Made by a program: the position numbers and the translations under genes
The notes under the pieces: generated by a model
Seen by the model: the letters and a program-made list of their open reading frames with translations, nothing else
Told to the model about the DNA's origin: nothing
The model's database searches: none
Shown here: positions 35,239 through 44,135 of the stretch, piece by piece
Layout of the letters: each line of letters starts with the position of its first letter
Numbering within the stretch: position 1 is the first letter of the stretch
From: Lachnospiraceae bacterium
Lineage (GTDB): Bacteria; Bacillota; Clostridia; Lachnospirales; Lachnospiraceae
Reading direction: 5' to 3'
Length of the DNA: 52,458 bases
Assembly (NCBI GenBank): GCA_014804655.1
Contig: JAAUZK010000016.1
Span: 1 to 52,458 of the forward strand

Positions 35239-35482
35239 TGACTATATACAATGCTCAGCCAGTCCATTTTATGGGACATGACATTTGATACTATCGGCAT
35301 ATCATTGAGAGGATGGTATGCCAAATGAAAAAGTACATTGAGCCGAAACGAAACTATTATAGCCTGATCGAATTCCAAAGCAGGACATCCTGGGTATTTA
35401 AAAATGCGGGTCATCCCTGATGCGGCGGGTGAAACGCTGCTTGGCTCCTTATAAAACTGTGGCTGAGTGTCGCATATAGTCA
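35239..35482 (+). mobile_element. MITE-like element B (long form)
   Basis: A 244-bp element with terminal TGACTATATAC and GCATATAGTCA (one mismatch as inverted repeats). It shares both ends with element A but has an additional middle of about 125 bp. An 82-codon frame on the minus strand has no recognisable family, so B may be a deletion derivative of a larger transposon or a non-autonomous element. It lies between the promoter of lipoprotein 3 and cysK. No clear target duplication was seen. Confidence 0.7.
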
Positions 35483-35509
35483 TTTTATAAATAATTTAAA
35501 AAATAACAG

Positions 35510-35538
35510 TTGACAGGATTTCCAGACGGGTGTATTAT
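35510..35538 (+). promoter_or_regulatory. Promoter of cysK
   Basis: TTGACA (35510-35515), 17 bp, TATTAT (35533-35538), 27 bp after the end of element B. Confidence 0.75.
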
Positions 35539-35593
35539 CAATTCATACAAAACCTAGCAAACAAGTATGAAATATTTCAGAACGGAGGATATT

Positions 35594-36532
35594 ATGGCAA
35601 ATATTAAAAAAAGTGCAACAGAACTGATTGGAAAGACTCCTTTATTGGAGGTTACGAATTATGAAAAGAATCATGAGATTACAGACGTTATGCTTCTGGT
35701 GAAGTTGGAGTATCTGAATCCGGCAGGTTCCGTGAAGGACCGTATCGCCTTAAACATGATCGAGGAGGCGGAGAAGTCAGGCAAGCTGCAGCCGGGTGCG
35801 ACCATTATAGAGCCTACTTCCGGCAACACGGGAATCGGTCTGGCGGCAGTAGCGGCAGCGAAGGGCTATAAGGCTATCCTGACTCTTCCTGAGACCATGA
35901 GCGTGGAACGCAGGAAGCTGTTGCAGGCATACGGAGCGGAATTGGTGCTGACAGAGGGCGCTAAGGGCATGAAAGGTGCCATTGTCAAAGCGGAGGAACT
36001 GCAGGCTTCCACACCGGGCTCCATAATCTTAGGACAGTTCGTAAATCCTGCGAATCCTGCGGTGCATAAGGCAACCACGGGTCCGGAGATCTGGGAGGAC
36101 ACGGACGGACAGGTAGATATCTTCGTGGCAGGCGTCGGCACGGGCGGCACGATCACAGGCGTGGGTGAGTATCTGAAAGAGCAGAATCCCGCGATAAAAG
36201 TTGTGGCAGTGGAACCGGAGACCAGTCCCGTATTGTCGGGAGGAGCACCGGGGGCTCACAAGATTCAGGGAATCGGCGCAGGATTCGTACCGGAGGTGCT
36301 GAACACGAGTGTATATGACGAGATCATCAAGGTTTCCAATGAGGATGCCTTTGCAGCGGGCAGAGCGATCGCGGTAGAGGAAGGCGTATTGGTAGGCATT
36401 TCATCCGGTGCGGCGCTCCATGCGGCAACTGAACTGGCTCGCCGTCCAGAGAACAAAGGAAAGACCATCGTGGCGCTTCTTCCGGATTCCGGAGACAGAT
36501 ACCTGTCTACAGCGCTGTTCTCGGCTGAGTGA
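35594..36532 (+). CDS. cysK: Cysteine synthase A (O-acetylserine sulfhydrylase)
   Basis: A 312-residue PLP enzyme making cysteine from O-acetylserine and sulfide. PLP Lys48 is in [11 protein letters not shown], the substrate loop is TSGNTGIG, and the phosphate-binding [12 protein letters not shown] follows. The C-terminal [15 protein letters not shown] is typical of CysK. GGAGGATATT before the ATG at 35594 rules out the start at 35567. It is a neighbour of the methionine importer, forming a sulfur amino-acid group. No T-box leader was found. Confidence 0.96.
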   Translation: MANIKKSATELIGKTPLLEVTNYEKNHEITDVMLLVKLEYLNPAGSVKDRIALNMIEEAEKSGKLQPGATIIEPTSGNTGIGLAAVAAAKGYKAILTLPETMSVERRKLLQAYGAELVLTEGAKGMKGAIVKAEELQASTPGSIILGQFVNPANPAVHKATTGPEIWEDTDGQVDIFVAGVGTGGTITGVGEYLKEQNPAIKVVAVEPETSPVLSGGAPGAHKIQGIGAGFVPEVLNTSVYDEIIKVSNEDAFAAGRAIAVEEGVLVGISSGAALHAATELARRPENKGKTIVALLPDSGDRYLSTALFSAE

Positions 36533-36653
36533 AAGTGACGGTCAGACAACCGCACAACTTGACAAATGCCGCTATTCATACTAAAGTAGTCATGTTCGGA
36601 TTATGTTGTGACGAATGAATTTATCGGTACTGTTCAAACGAGGCCAGTATCTA

Positions 36654-36790
36654 GCGCAGATGGAAGTTAATATCTTAAGGAGCCCCTTAAAAAGCGTCAG
36701 TGCTTAACGAGGTATTTCACGAGTTTAGCATCTGCTACGCTTTTTACGGAGCGGGAGCGCGGCGACGAAGATATTAACTTTCATCTGTGC
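36654..36790 (+). repeat. 137-bp palindromic repeat element, copy 2
   Basis: Same element as 3736-3872 but in opposite orientation and also exactly 137 bp. Terminal arms GAAGTTAATATCT and AGATATTAACTTT keep pairing although the sequence differs from copy 1. The inner AAAGCGT/ACGCTTT stem replaces ACAGCGC/GCGCTGT, again with pairing kept. It sits 68 bp before metN. The rest of the 326-bp cysK-metN gap holds a weak promoter (TTGACA near 36558) and no SAM riboswitch that I could recognise. Confidence 0.75.
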
Positions 36791-36858
36791 GGCCGGTTTA
36801 GACAGCTTGTGAACAGTAATCGAACATATATGGAAATGCGGAAATGAGGAACGGTCAG

Positions 36859-37929
36859 ATGGCGGGAATGATAGAAGTTCGTAATTTAAGTAAGACGTTC
36901 GTGACGAAGGACACCGATGTGGAAGCCCTGCAGGATATTAACCTGTCGATTCAGGCGGGGGAGATCTACGGCATTATCGGTATGTCGGGGGCGGGCAAGA
37001 GTACACTGGTGCGGTGTCTTAATTTCTTGGAACGTCCTACATCGGGTACGGTGGAGATCGAAGGCAAGGACTTAAGTACCTTATCACAAAAAGAACTCCG
37101 TGCCAAGCGCGCCGAGATCGCGATGATCTTCCAGCATTTCAATCTGCTTATGCAGAAGAATGTTATAGATAACATATGTTTTCCTCTGTTGTATGCCGGA
37201 GTCAGTAAGAAGGACGGCGGCAAGAAAGGCACCATGAGTAAGAAGGAGGCCAGAAAACGGGCGGAGGAACTGTTAGAGATCGTAGGTATGACGGAGAAGG
37301 CGAAGGCGTATCCGTCACAGCTCTCCGGCGGACAGAAGCAGCGTGTGGCGATTGCCAGAGCGCTTGCGGCCAATCCGAAGATACTGCTGTGTGACGAGGC
37401 GACCAGCGCGCTGGACCCGCAGACGACGCAGTCGATCTTACAGCTTTTAAAACAGATCAATAGGGATTACGGCATTACGATCGTAATCATTACCCATGAG
37501 ATGTCGGTGGTCAGGGAAATCTGTTCCCACGTAGCCATCATAGGCGGAGGACATTTGGTGGAGCAGGGCAGAGTGTCCGATATCTTTACCCATCCGAAGA
37601 CGAAAGAAGCCAAGGAGTTGATTGTTAAGGGCAGAGGGGAGGAGCGGCGCACACTGGAAAGCCATCAGAAAGATCTGATGAAGGGCAAATGCTGTATCCG
37701 CATTGTTTTCTCCGTAAATTCTTCCTTCGAGCCGGTCATAGCCAACATGGTGTTGCGGTTCGGACAGCCGATCAATATCCTGCGGGCCGATACCAAGAAC
37801 GTGGAGGGTATCGCCAGAGGAGAGATGATTCTAAGCCTGCCGGATGATACGCAGATGCAGGAGGATATGAAGGCATATCTGATCGAGAGAGGTCTGGATG
37901 TAGAGGAGGTGGATGGCTATGTGGACTAG
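36859..37929 (+). CDS. metN: Methionine ABC transporter ATP-binding protein
   Basis: A 356-residue ATPase of the MetNIQ importer. Walker A is in GMSGAGKST, signature LSGGQKQR, Walker B ILLCDEATSALDP, switch His in IITHEMSVV. A C-terminal regulatory NIL domain begins near residue 265 (KCCIRIVFSVNSSFEPVIANM) and lets methionine inhibit transport. The start is uncertain: 36859 (after GAGG), 36844 and 36868 are all in frame. It overlaps metI by 11 nt. Confidence 0.95.
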   Translation: MAGMIEVRNLSKTFVTKDTDVEALQDINLSIQAGEIYGIIGMSGAGKSTLVRCLNFLERPTSGTVEIEGKDLSTLSQKELRAKRAEIAMIFQHFNLLMQKNVIDNICFPLLYAGVSKKDGGKKGTMSKKEARKRAEELLEIVGMTEKAKAYPSQLSGGQKQRVAIARALAANPKILLCDEATSALDPQTTQSILQLLKQINRDYGITIVIITHEMSVVREICSHVAIIGGGHLVEQGRVSDIFTHPKTKEAKELIVKGRGEERRTLESHQKDLMKGKCCIRIVFSVNSSFEPVIANMVLRFGQPINILRADTKNVEGIARGEMILSLPDDTQMQEDMKAYLIERGLDVEEVDGYVD

Positions 37930-38581
37930 TGAAATGACGCTCATGATGTGGGATGGTTTAAAAGAAACACTTTTTATGACATTGCTGTCAACTTTATTCG
38001 GCTATCTGCTGGGACTTCCCATGGGCATAGCGCTGGCGGTGACCGATAAGAACGGTATCAAGCCAAACGCGGTAGTTTATAAGGTATTGGACGTGATTGC
38101 CAATATCGTCAGAAGTATTCCTTTTCTGATTCTGCTGATTCTGATCATGCCGCTTACGAAGATAATCGTGGGCAGAAGCTACGGAACGGCGGCTACGGTA
38201 GTTCCGCTCACCTTTGCGGCAGCCCCTTTTATCGGACGTATGATCGAGTCCTCCATCAACGAGGTGGACAGAGGCGTAATCGAGGCGGCGCAGAGTATGG
38301 GAGCGAGCACGATGACGATCATTATCAGGGTACTGCTGGTGGAAGCGAGGACATCGATTCTGGTGGGCGTTACCATTGCTCTCGGCACGATCTTAGGATA
38401 TTCCGCGATGGCGGGTATCGTGGGCGGCGGCGGTCTGGGAGATATCGCTATGCGTTACGGCTATTATCGTTATGAGTCGGAAATTATGCTCGTGGCGGTA
38501 GTGCTGTTGGTAGTGCTGGTGCAGATTTTCCAGACAGTGGGAATGAGCATGTCGGTGAAGCTGGATCGGCGGAAACGATAG
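37919..38581 (+). CDS. metI: Methionine ABC transporter permease
   Basis: A 220-residue inner-membrane permease with five predicted membrane segments and the EAA-type loop EAAQSMGASTMTIIIRVLLVEAR. GGAGG lies 9 bp before the ATG at 37919; the ATG at 37913 would be too close. Its reading frame overlaps metN, so translation is coupled. It forms the channel of the MetNIQ complex. Confidence 0.95.
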   Translation: MWTSEMTLMMWDGLKETLFMTLLSTLFGYLLGLPMGIALAVTDKNGIKPNAVVYKVLDVIANIVRSIPFLILLILIMPLTKIIVGRSYGTAATVVPLTFAAAPFIGRMIESSINEVDRGVIEAAQSMGASTMTIIIRVLLVEARTSILVGVTIALGTILGYSAMAGIVGGGGLGDIAMRYGYYRYESEIMLVAVVLLVVLVQIFQTVGMSMSVKLDRRKR

Positions 38582-38651
38582 ATAAGATATAGAATATAAG
38601 AAGCAATGCGCTTGGCGGAGCTTTTTATATAGATAAAGGAGGAGAAGTATT

Positions 38652-39572
38652 ATGAAGAAGAAATTTATTGCAGGAATTTTGACAGCGGCAGTAGCGCTTG
38701 GTGCGTTGACGGCATGCGGTGATTCTGCAGCAACGACCGGGGCGCCGGCAGCAGACAGCACAGCAGATGCAGAGACTCCGGCAGCAGCTGATGATACGGC
38801 GGCAGATGACGGAGCGGCCGAGGCAGCGCCGGCTGAGTCTAAGGGAAAGATTACGGTTGCGGCATCCGCAACACCCCACGCAGAGATCTTAGAGCAGGCG
38901 AAGCCGATCCTTGCCGAGCAGGGCTGGGAATTGGAAGTAACGGTATTTAACGATTATGTACAGCCTAATATGGTAGTAGAGAGCGGCGACTTCGACGCAA
39001 ACTATTTCCAGCATATCCCTTATCTGGATTCTTTTAATGTGGAGCAGGGTACTCACCTTGTAAATGCGGGCGGTATTCACTATGAGCCTTTCGGGATATA
39101 CCCCGGCACGAAGAGCGATCTGACAACGCTGGAAAAAGGTGATGTGATCGCCGTGCCTAACGATACAACGAATGAGGCGAGAGCGCTCCTGTTATTACAG
39201 GATAACGGTATTCTGACATTGAAAGACGGCGTTGGCTTAGAGGCAACCGTGAGAGATATCGTGGATAATCCGAATGAGATCGAGATTCAGGAGTTAGAGG
39301 CTGCGCAGGTTCCGAGAGTAAAGGATGAGGTGGCGTTCGTAGTACTGAACGGTAACTATGCGATGGAGGCGGGATTCTCCGTAAGCAAGGATTCGGTGGC
39401 TTATGAAAGTTCAGATTCCGAGGCGGCGCAGACCTATGTGAATGTGATCGCGGTAAAAGAAGGCAATGAGAATAGTGAGGCAACCAAGGCATTGGTGGAC
39501 GCACTGAAATCAGACGAGATCACAACTTATATTAATGATACTTATGACGGCGGTGTGATTCCGTTTAAATAA
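38652..39572 (+). CDS. metQ: Methionine-binding lipoprotein
   Basis: A 306-residue NLPA-family binding protein with lipobox LTAC (Cys22), an Ala/Asp-rich linker to about residue 62, then the binding domain (ITVAASATPHAEILEQ, FDANYFQHIPYLDSFN, YEPFGIYPGTKS). It captures methionine (possibly D-isomers too) outside the cell for MetNI. GGAGGAG precedes the ATG. It is the last gene of metNIQ and is followed by a hairpin. Confidence 0.95.
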   Translation: MKKKFIAGILTAAVALGALTACGDSAATTGAPAADSTADAETPAAADDTAADDGAAEAAPAESKGKITVAASATPHAEILEQAKPILAEQGWELEVTVFNDYVQPNMVVESGDFDANYFQHIPYLDSFNVEQGTHLVNAGGIHYEPFGIYPGTKSDLTTLEKGDVIAVPNDTTNEARALLLLQDNGILTLKDGVGLEATVRDIVDNPNEIEIQELEAAQVPRVKDEVAFVVLNGNYAMEAGFSVSKDSVAYESSDSEAAQTYVNVIAVKEGNENSEATKALVDALKSDEITTYINDTYDGGVIPFK

Positions 39573-39601
39573 CAGCTGATATAATTGTGAAAGTGTGTTG
39601 A

Positions 39602-39623
39602 GGGGCTATGGAAACATAGCCCC
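39602..39623. terminator. Hairpin between metQ and the AraC gene
   Basis: GGGGCTATG, GAAA, CATAGCCCC: a strong GNRA-type tetraloop hairpin between convergent genes. The T-run on either side is poor, so it may be an RNA-stabilising end. Confidence 0.6.
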
Positions 39624-39676
39624 ATATTGTATTTTATAGGATTTGGAATACAAAGCATTAAAGGGATGACGAAAAA

Positions 39677-39694
39677 TTGGAAAAGCGGACAAAA
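39677..39694 (+). repeat. Dispersed copy of the GGAAAAGCGGACAAAA motif
   Basis: TTGGAAAAGCGGACAAAA is identical to one unit of the tandem repeat at 51788-51871. It directly abuts the end of the AraC gene. Confidence 0.6.
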
Positions 39695-39696
39695 TT

Positions 39697-40599
39697 CTAA
39701 CTTCCGACGGTCTTCCGGTACGCAAGCGGAGACATTCCGTAATATTTCCGAAAAGTTTCGCAGTAATAGCTGGCGGTGCAGAAGCCGTATTCGTAGGCAA
39801 TATCCGTTATGCTCATGTCGGATGTGAGAAGCGCTGTGAGACTTTTTCTTAGGCGTAGTTTCGTGGCATAGATCACAGGCGTATCATTGAGATATTTTTT
39901 AAAAAGAAGAGAACAATGGCTTTTACAGCATGTGCCGGCCTGCGCAATGCTTTCAAGCGTCAGCTTTTTCATGTAATGATCTTCAATGTATTTCATCATA
40001 TTCTTAAGCGAAATGAGACCGGAAGACTCGGTGCTTCGATTGTCAACTTTCCAATCTAAATTTTCATACAAGAGTTCCATGATGGTTATAAAATATCTGT
40101 TACTTGCAAAATAAGCCGGAGGCTGCACGGATTCATCGGCAAAGCAATGGTACAGTTCCTCCAAGGCTGCAAGAATCCTGCCCTGCCAATTGAGGGGTGC
40201 AAGGTGCAGATAGGGGCAAGAGGCGTTTTCGATGACCGGTTCAATATAATTTTGGTAAAACCATGTATTTCCCTGTAATAGTTCAGGAGAAAGCAAAATA
40301 CAGATAAATTCACATTCGTTATGTTGCGCGGAAAAGCCGTAGTGGAGTTGTCTGCTGTTTACCATGATACCGTTATCCTCGGACAATTCGATTAGTTTGC
40401 CGTTTACGTTATAGGTCATAGAGCCTTTTTTGATTAAAATAAACTCCAGATCCTTGTGCCAATGGCTGATTGCAGAATAATCAGGATAGGACGACAGAAT
40501 TCCATAACGGGCATAGACAGGAAACAATGGATTGTTATAAGCTACCGTTTCCGAAGCATCCGGATTAAATGCGGAACAATATTCAACAGTGTGTAACAT
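39697..40599 (-). CDS. AraC-family regulator with cupin domain
   Basis: A 300-residue regulator with an N-terminal cupin (ISHWHKDLEFILIKKG) and C-terminal double helix-turn-helix (LTLESIAQAGTCCKSHCSLLF and YGFCTASYYCETFRKYYGMSPLAYR). AGGAGG lies at ideal distance from the ATG at 40599. It is divergent from the MATE/acetyltransferase genes and is the likely regulator of that unit. Confidence 0.92.
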   Translation of the reverse strand: MLHTVEYCSAFNPDASETVAYNNPLFPVYARYGILSSYPDYSAISHWHKDLEFILIKKGSMTYNVNGKLIELSEDNGIMVNSRQLHYGFSAQHNECEFICILLSPELLQGNTWFYQNYIEPVIENASCPYLHLAPLNWQGRILAALEELYHCFADESVQPPAYFASNRYFITIMELLYENLDWKVDNRSTESSGLISLKNMMKYIEDHYMKKLTLESIAQAGTCCKSHCSLLFKKYLNDTPVIYATKLRLRKSLTALLTSDMSITDIAYEYGFCTASYYCETFRKYYGMSPLAYRKTVGS

Positions 40600-40734
40600 A
40601 GAGACCTCCTAAAAAGAAGATTGTTATATAATTATAGATGATTTCGAAAGAAATACAAGAAATAATTTGATATGGTTATAAAAAGGAAGATAAACACAAT
40701 GTTGATTTAAGGATAGAAAGAGGCGGGAAACAGT

Positions 40735-42081
40735 ATGAGGAGAGCGTTCATGTGTGATACGGAGGCGTTGCAAAAGAAAATGGTCCGGTTAGTTATGCCG
40801 ATTGCGTTTCAGCAGTTTATGCTTGCACTAGTAGCGGCAAGTGATGCAGTTATGCTGGGTAAACTGAATCAGGATTCCATGGCGGCAGTGTCGCAGGCTT
40901 CTCAGGTAACATTTCTGTTCAATTTATTTATGACGGCTTTTCTTATAGGAGAAAATATGTTTGTGGCACAGTACTATGGGAAAAGAGACTATAACGGCAT
41001 TGCTATGACAGTCACTCTGGTTTTGCGTCTTTCCTGCATTACTGCGCTGCTGTTTACGGTCAGTGCAATTGCTGTCCCGTCCGGCCTCATGCGTTTTTTA
41101 ACAAATGAGCCGGAACTGATTGTCATGGGCAGCAGGTATTTGGAATATGTAGGAGCGGCATGGTTACTGTCCGCAGTTGCACAGGTTTATCTGACGTATA
41201 TGAAAAATTGTAATGCAGTCAATATGAGCATGGTGATCAGCAGTGCTACGGTGATTATGAATATCGTACTTAATGCGGTACTGATCTTCGGATTGCTTGG
41301 CTTTCCGGCGATGGGCATTGAAGGGGCGGCAGTGGCGACGGTGATCGCGACGGCGATTCAGACGGTCTGGAGTGTTCTCTATGTGCATGGAAAGATGGGA
41401 CAGCTACAGCTTCACTTGTGGAAACGGGACAGGGGACTTACAAGAAGATTCCGGGAAAAGGTGGCTCCGGTTTTATTTAATGAACTCATCTGGGGAGGCG
41501 GATTCACAATGTATTCCGTTATTATGGGACATATGGGGACAGAGGCGGTGGCGGCCAACAGTATTGCCAATATTTCTAAGAATCTTGTAGTATGTCTGTG
41601 TCTTGGATTAGGAAGTGCGGGAAGTATTATAGTGGGAAACGAGCTGGGAGCCGATCGTTTTGAGGAAGCGAAAGAGACCGGAAAGATATTGACGAAAGCG
41701 GCGGTTATATGTGGTGTGTTATCAGGAGCGCTGTTGCTTGGGGTATCGCCCGTAATCGTGAGACTGGCAAACATGACACCTGCTGCAAAAGAGTACCTGA
41801 CAGGAATGCTCGTGGTATGTTCCTATTATCTTGTGGGAAAATCTGTTAACAGCATGACAATAGGCGGTATTTTTCCGGCAGGAGGAGATTCGAAGTTCGG
41901 ACTGCTTTGCGACACGGTAACGCTGTGGTGCATTACAATTCCCATTGGATTGTTATGCGCCTTTGTGTTGAAGCTGTCTGTGCCGGTAGTATATTTTGTG
42001 TTAAATATGGATGAGATCGTGAAGCTTCCGGCGGTATACCGGCACTATCGGAAGTATGAGTGGTTGAAAAATATAACATAA
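40735..42081 (+). CDS. MATE-family efflux transporter
   Basis: A 448-residue polytopic transporter with the two-fold MatE pattern (VMPIAFQQFMLALVAASDAV and, in the second half, SAGSIIVGNELGADRFEEA). It is distinct from the MATE gene at 8225. An in-frame ATG at 40750 with AGGAG is a good alternative start. Seventeen bp after its stop begins an acetyltransferase gene, so export and acetylation of one compound could be linked. The divergent AraC gene may control it. Confidence 0.9.
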   Translation: MRRAFMCDTEALQKKMVRLVMPIAFQQFMLALVAASDAVMLGKLNQDSMAAVSQASQVTFLFNLFMTAFLIGENMFVAQYYGKRDYNGIAMTVTLVLRLSCITALLFTVSAIAVPSGLMRFLTNEPELIVMGSRYLEYVGAAWLLSAVAQVYLTYMKNCNAVNMSMVISSATVIMNIVLNAVLIFGLLGFPAMGIEGAAVATVIATAIQTVWSVLYVHGKMGQLQLHLWKRDRGLTRRFREKVAPVLFNELIWGGGFTMYSVIMGHMGTEAVAANSIANISKNLVVCLCLGLGSAGSIIVGNELGADRFEEAKETGKILTKAAVICGVLSGALLLGVSPVIVRLANMTPAAKEYLTGMLVVCSYYLVGKSVNSMTIGGIFPAGGDSKFGLLCDTVTLWCITIPIGLLCAFVLKLSVPVVYFVLNMDEIVKLPAVYRHYRKYEWLKNIT

Positions 42082-42097
42082 ACAAGGAGGCATTATT

Positions 42098-42718
42098 ATG
42101 ACAATGAGGGAAAGGATTGCGGACGGAAAATTATTTACGGATTACTGTGAAGAACTTCCGGAAGACAGAGTAAACTGCAAGAAACGGATGAATGCTTTTA
42201 ATCGGACTTCTCCGGAGGATGAGACAGGAAGAATGAAAGCGATGATGGAGTTGTTCGGGAAGGAAACCGGAGCGTGGATCGAACCGCCTTTTTACTGCTG
42301 TTACGGATATAATATTACGATTGGAGAAGAGTCTTATATAAACTTCAATTGTAATTTTGTGGATGACGGGAAAATAACAATAGGGAAGAAAGTCATGTTC
42401 GGACCGGCGGTGACGATTGCAACGGTGGGACACCCGATTAGTCCTGATATGCGGGAGTATATGTATACTGATCCTGTGAGCATAGGAGATAACTGCTGGA
42501 TCGGAGCCGGTGTTACGATCTGTCCGGGTGTATCGATCGGGGAGAATACGGTGATCGGGGCCGGGAGCGTAGTGATCCATGATATTCCGGCGGACTGTGT
42601 TGCGGCGGGAAATCCCTGTAAAGTGATAAGAGGGATTGGAGAACACGATAAAATGTATTATTATAAAGACAGGAAGATTACGGTAGAAGATCTGGAAGAG
42701 GAGCGTAGACTGCGGTAA
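42098..42718 (+). CDS. Hexapeptide sugar O-acetyltransferase 1 (Maa/LacA type)
   Basis: A 206-residue left-handed beta-helix acetyltransferase of the maltose/galactoside type: an N-terminal helical cap, then hexapeptide repeats (ITIGEESYIN, ITIGKKVMFG, VSIGDNCWIG, VSIGENTVIGAGSVV). The catalytic His is in ATVGHP. It uses acetyl-CoA to acetylate a sugar, possibly for detoxification and export by the adjacent MATE protein. AAGGAGG precedes the ATG. Confidence 0.92.
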   Translation: MTMRERIADGKLFTDYCEELPEDRVNCKKRMNAFNRTSPEDETGRMKAMMELFGKETGAWIEPPFYCCYGYNITIGEESYINFNCNFVDDGKITIGKKVMFGPAVTIATVGHPISPDMREYMYTDPVSIGDNCWIGAGVTICPGVSIGENTVIGAGSVVIHDIPADCVAAGNPCKVIRGIGEHDKMYYYKDRKITVEDLEEERRLR

Positions 42719-42783
42719 TATAGCACAGCGGTATGGGCATTATTTTCGAAAGAATAATAGTATAAAGAAAGGATGAAAACAAA

Positions 42784-43413
42784 ATGACGAATAGAGAAAG
42801 AAGAGACGCGGAAATGGCGTATATTTCAGATGACAGTATTTTTGAAGAGCAGTTAGTATGCAGAAAAATTTTGCAGAAATTAAATTTCATGGATCGCTCT
42901 GATTTTGCGGGGATACGGGAGACTGTGAAGGAGCTTTTCGGAAAATCGGAGGATGCTTTCGTAAATCCGCCCTTTTATTGCGATTATGGGAAGCATATCG
43001 AGGTGGGAAAGAACTTTTTCGCAAACTATAACTGCACTCTGCTGGATGTGGCGAAGATTAGGATCGGTGACAACTGCCAGATGGCGCCTAACGTGGCGAT
43101 TTATACGGCGGGGCATCCGGTTCATCCGGTGAGCCGTAATTCCGCCTATGAGTACGGCAAAGAGGTGACCATCGGCGACAATGTGTGGCTGGGCGGCAAC
43201 ACGGTAGTCTGTCCCGGCGTGCACATCGGAGATAACGTGGTGATCGGCGCAGGCAGCGTGGTGACTAAGGATATTCCTGACTGGTGCATAGCGGCGGGCA
43301 ATCCGTGTAAAGTGATCCGCAAGATCACGGATGAAGATAAGAAGAAGCTATTCCGCGATGAAGAGATCGATGAGGAAGCGTGGGCGGATATTGTAGAGCG
43401 GATGGAGTTTTAG
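42784..43413 (+). CDS. Hexapeptide sugar O-acetyltransferase 2 (Maa/LacA type)
   Basis: A 209-residue paralogue of the preceding gene, with the same cap (REMAYISDD-like, here AEMAYISDD) and repeats (IRIGDNCQMAP, VTIGDNVWLGG, VHIGDNVVIGAGSVV). The catalytic His is in TAGHPVHP. The GC content rises in its second half. AAAGGATG precedes the start. The tandem pair probably differs in acceptor. Confidence 0.92.
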   Translation: MTNRERRDAEMAYISDDSIFEEQLVCRKILQKLNFMDRSDFAGIRETVKELFGKSEDAFVNPPFYCDYGKHIEVGKNFFANYNCTLLDVAKIRIGDNCQMAPNVAIYTAGHPVHPVSRNSAYEYGKEVTIGDNVWLGGNTVVCPGVHIGDNVVIGAGSVVTKDIPDWCIAAGNPCKVIRKITDEDKKKLFRDEEIDEEAWADIVERMEF

Positions 43414-43484
43414 GTAATCATGTCTTACGATGTTATTTAGTTAGATTTTTGTGGGTCGAAATAATATAAGGAAAGGATTTTCAA

Positions 43485-44103
43485 ATGGGAAAAAATGACA
43501 CTCAGATTATCAACGGCGATGCGGACTATGATGAGTTACTGAAAAGGGTGGGAGATGTCTTAGCAAAAGGCAGAGATTCTATTGCCGTTGCTGTGAAAAG
43601 TGCGATTGTGAGATCATATTGGGAAATAGGACAGTATATTATCGAATATGAGCAAAAGGGACATGCAAAAGCGGAATATGGTTCGGATTTGCTTAACCGT
43701 TTGGCTCATGATCTGACAGAACGGTATGGAAAGGGCTTTAGCAGGAGCAATGTGGTGTATATAAGAAAACTTTATCTTGTGTATCCAAAAAGTCAGACAC
43801 TGTCTGACCAATTGAGTTTTAGTCATTATATAGAGTTGTTAAAACTTGATGATGAATTGGAACGCTCATTTTATGAAAAGGAATGCGAGACTGAGCATTG
43901 GGGTGTGAGGGAATTAAAGCGTCAGATGAAGAGTATGCTTTTTCATAGAATTGCTTTAAGTTCTGACAAGAATGAAGTATTGCGCCTCGCGAGAGAGGGA
44001 CAAATAATAGAGAAGCCAGAGGACATATTTGCCGGACAGAGAGCAGCTTGAAGCAGAATTTCGGAGGTTTATGGACGGGGTGGAGGCCAACCAAGGGGAT
44101 TAG
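43485..44103 (+). pseudogene. YhcG/DUF1016-type gene with nuclease domain deleted
   Basis: The 188-codon frame (43485-44051) encodes the DUF1016 N-terminal helical domain (SYWEIGQYIIEYEQKG, GFSRSNVVYIRKLYLVYP), which in full proteins of about 350 residues precedes a PD-(D/E)XK nuclease. Here it ends EDIFAGQRAA. In the +1 frame, at 44026-44103, lies YLPDREQLEAEFRRFMDGVE, which resembles the extreme C-terminus of YhcG proteins. So the catalytic domain seems to have been deleted and the tail left out of frame. The remaining half may still make a stable protein. Confidence 0.7.
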
Positions 44104-44135
44104 AAATTAAATATTCTAGTGAGGAACAATAAATT

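Noticed and set aside
35235..35483. An 82-codon minus-strand frame as a gene
   Set aside because: It coincides with MITE-like element B end to end, has no family resemblance and no ribosome site; likely chance.
36533..36858. SAM riboswitch or T-box before metNIQ
   Set aside because: None of the conserved blocks could be found by eye; the gap holds the palindromic element instead.
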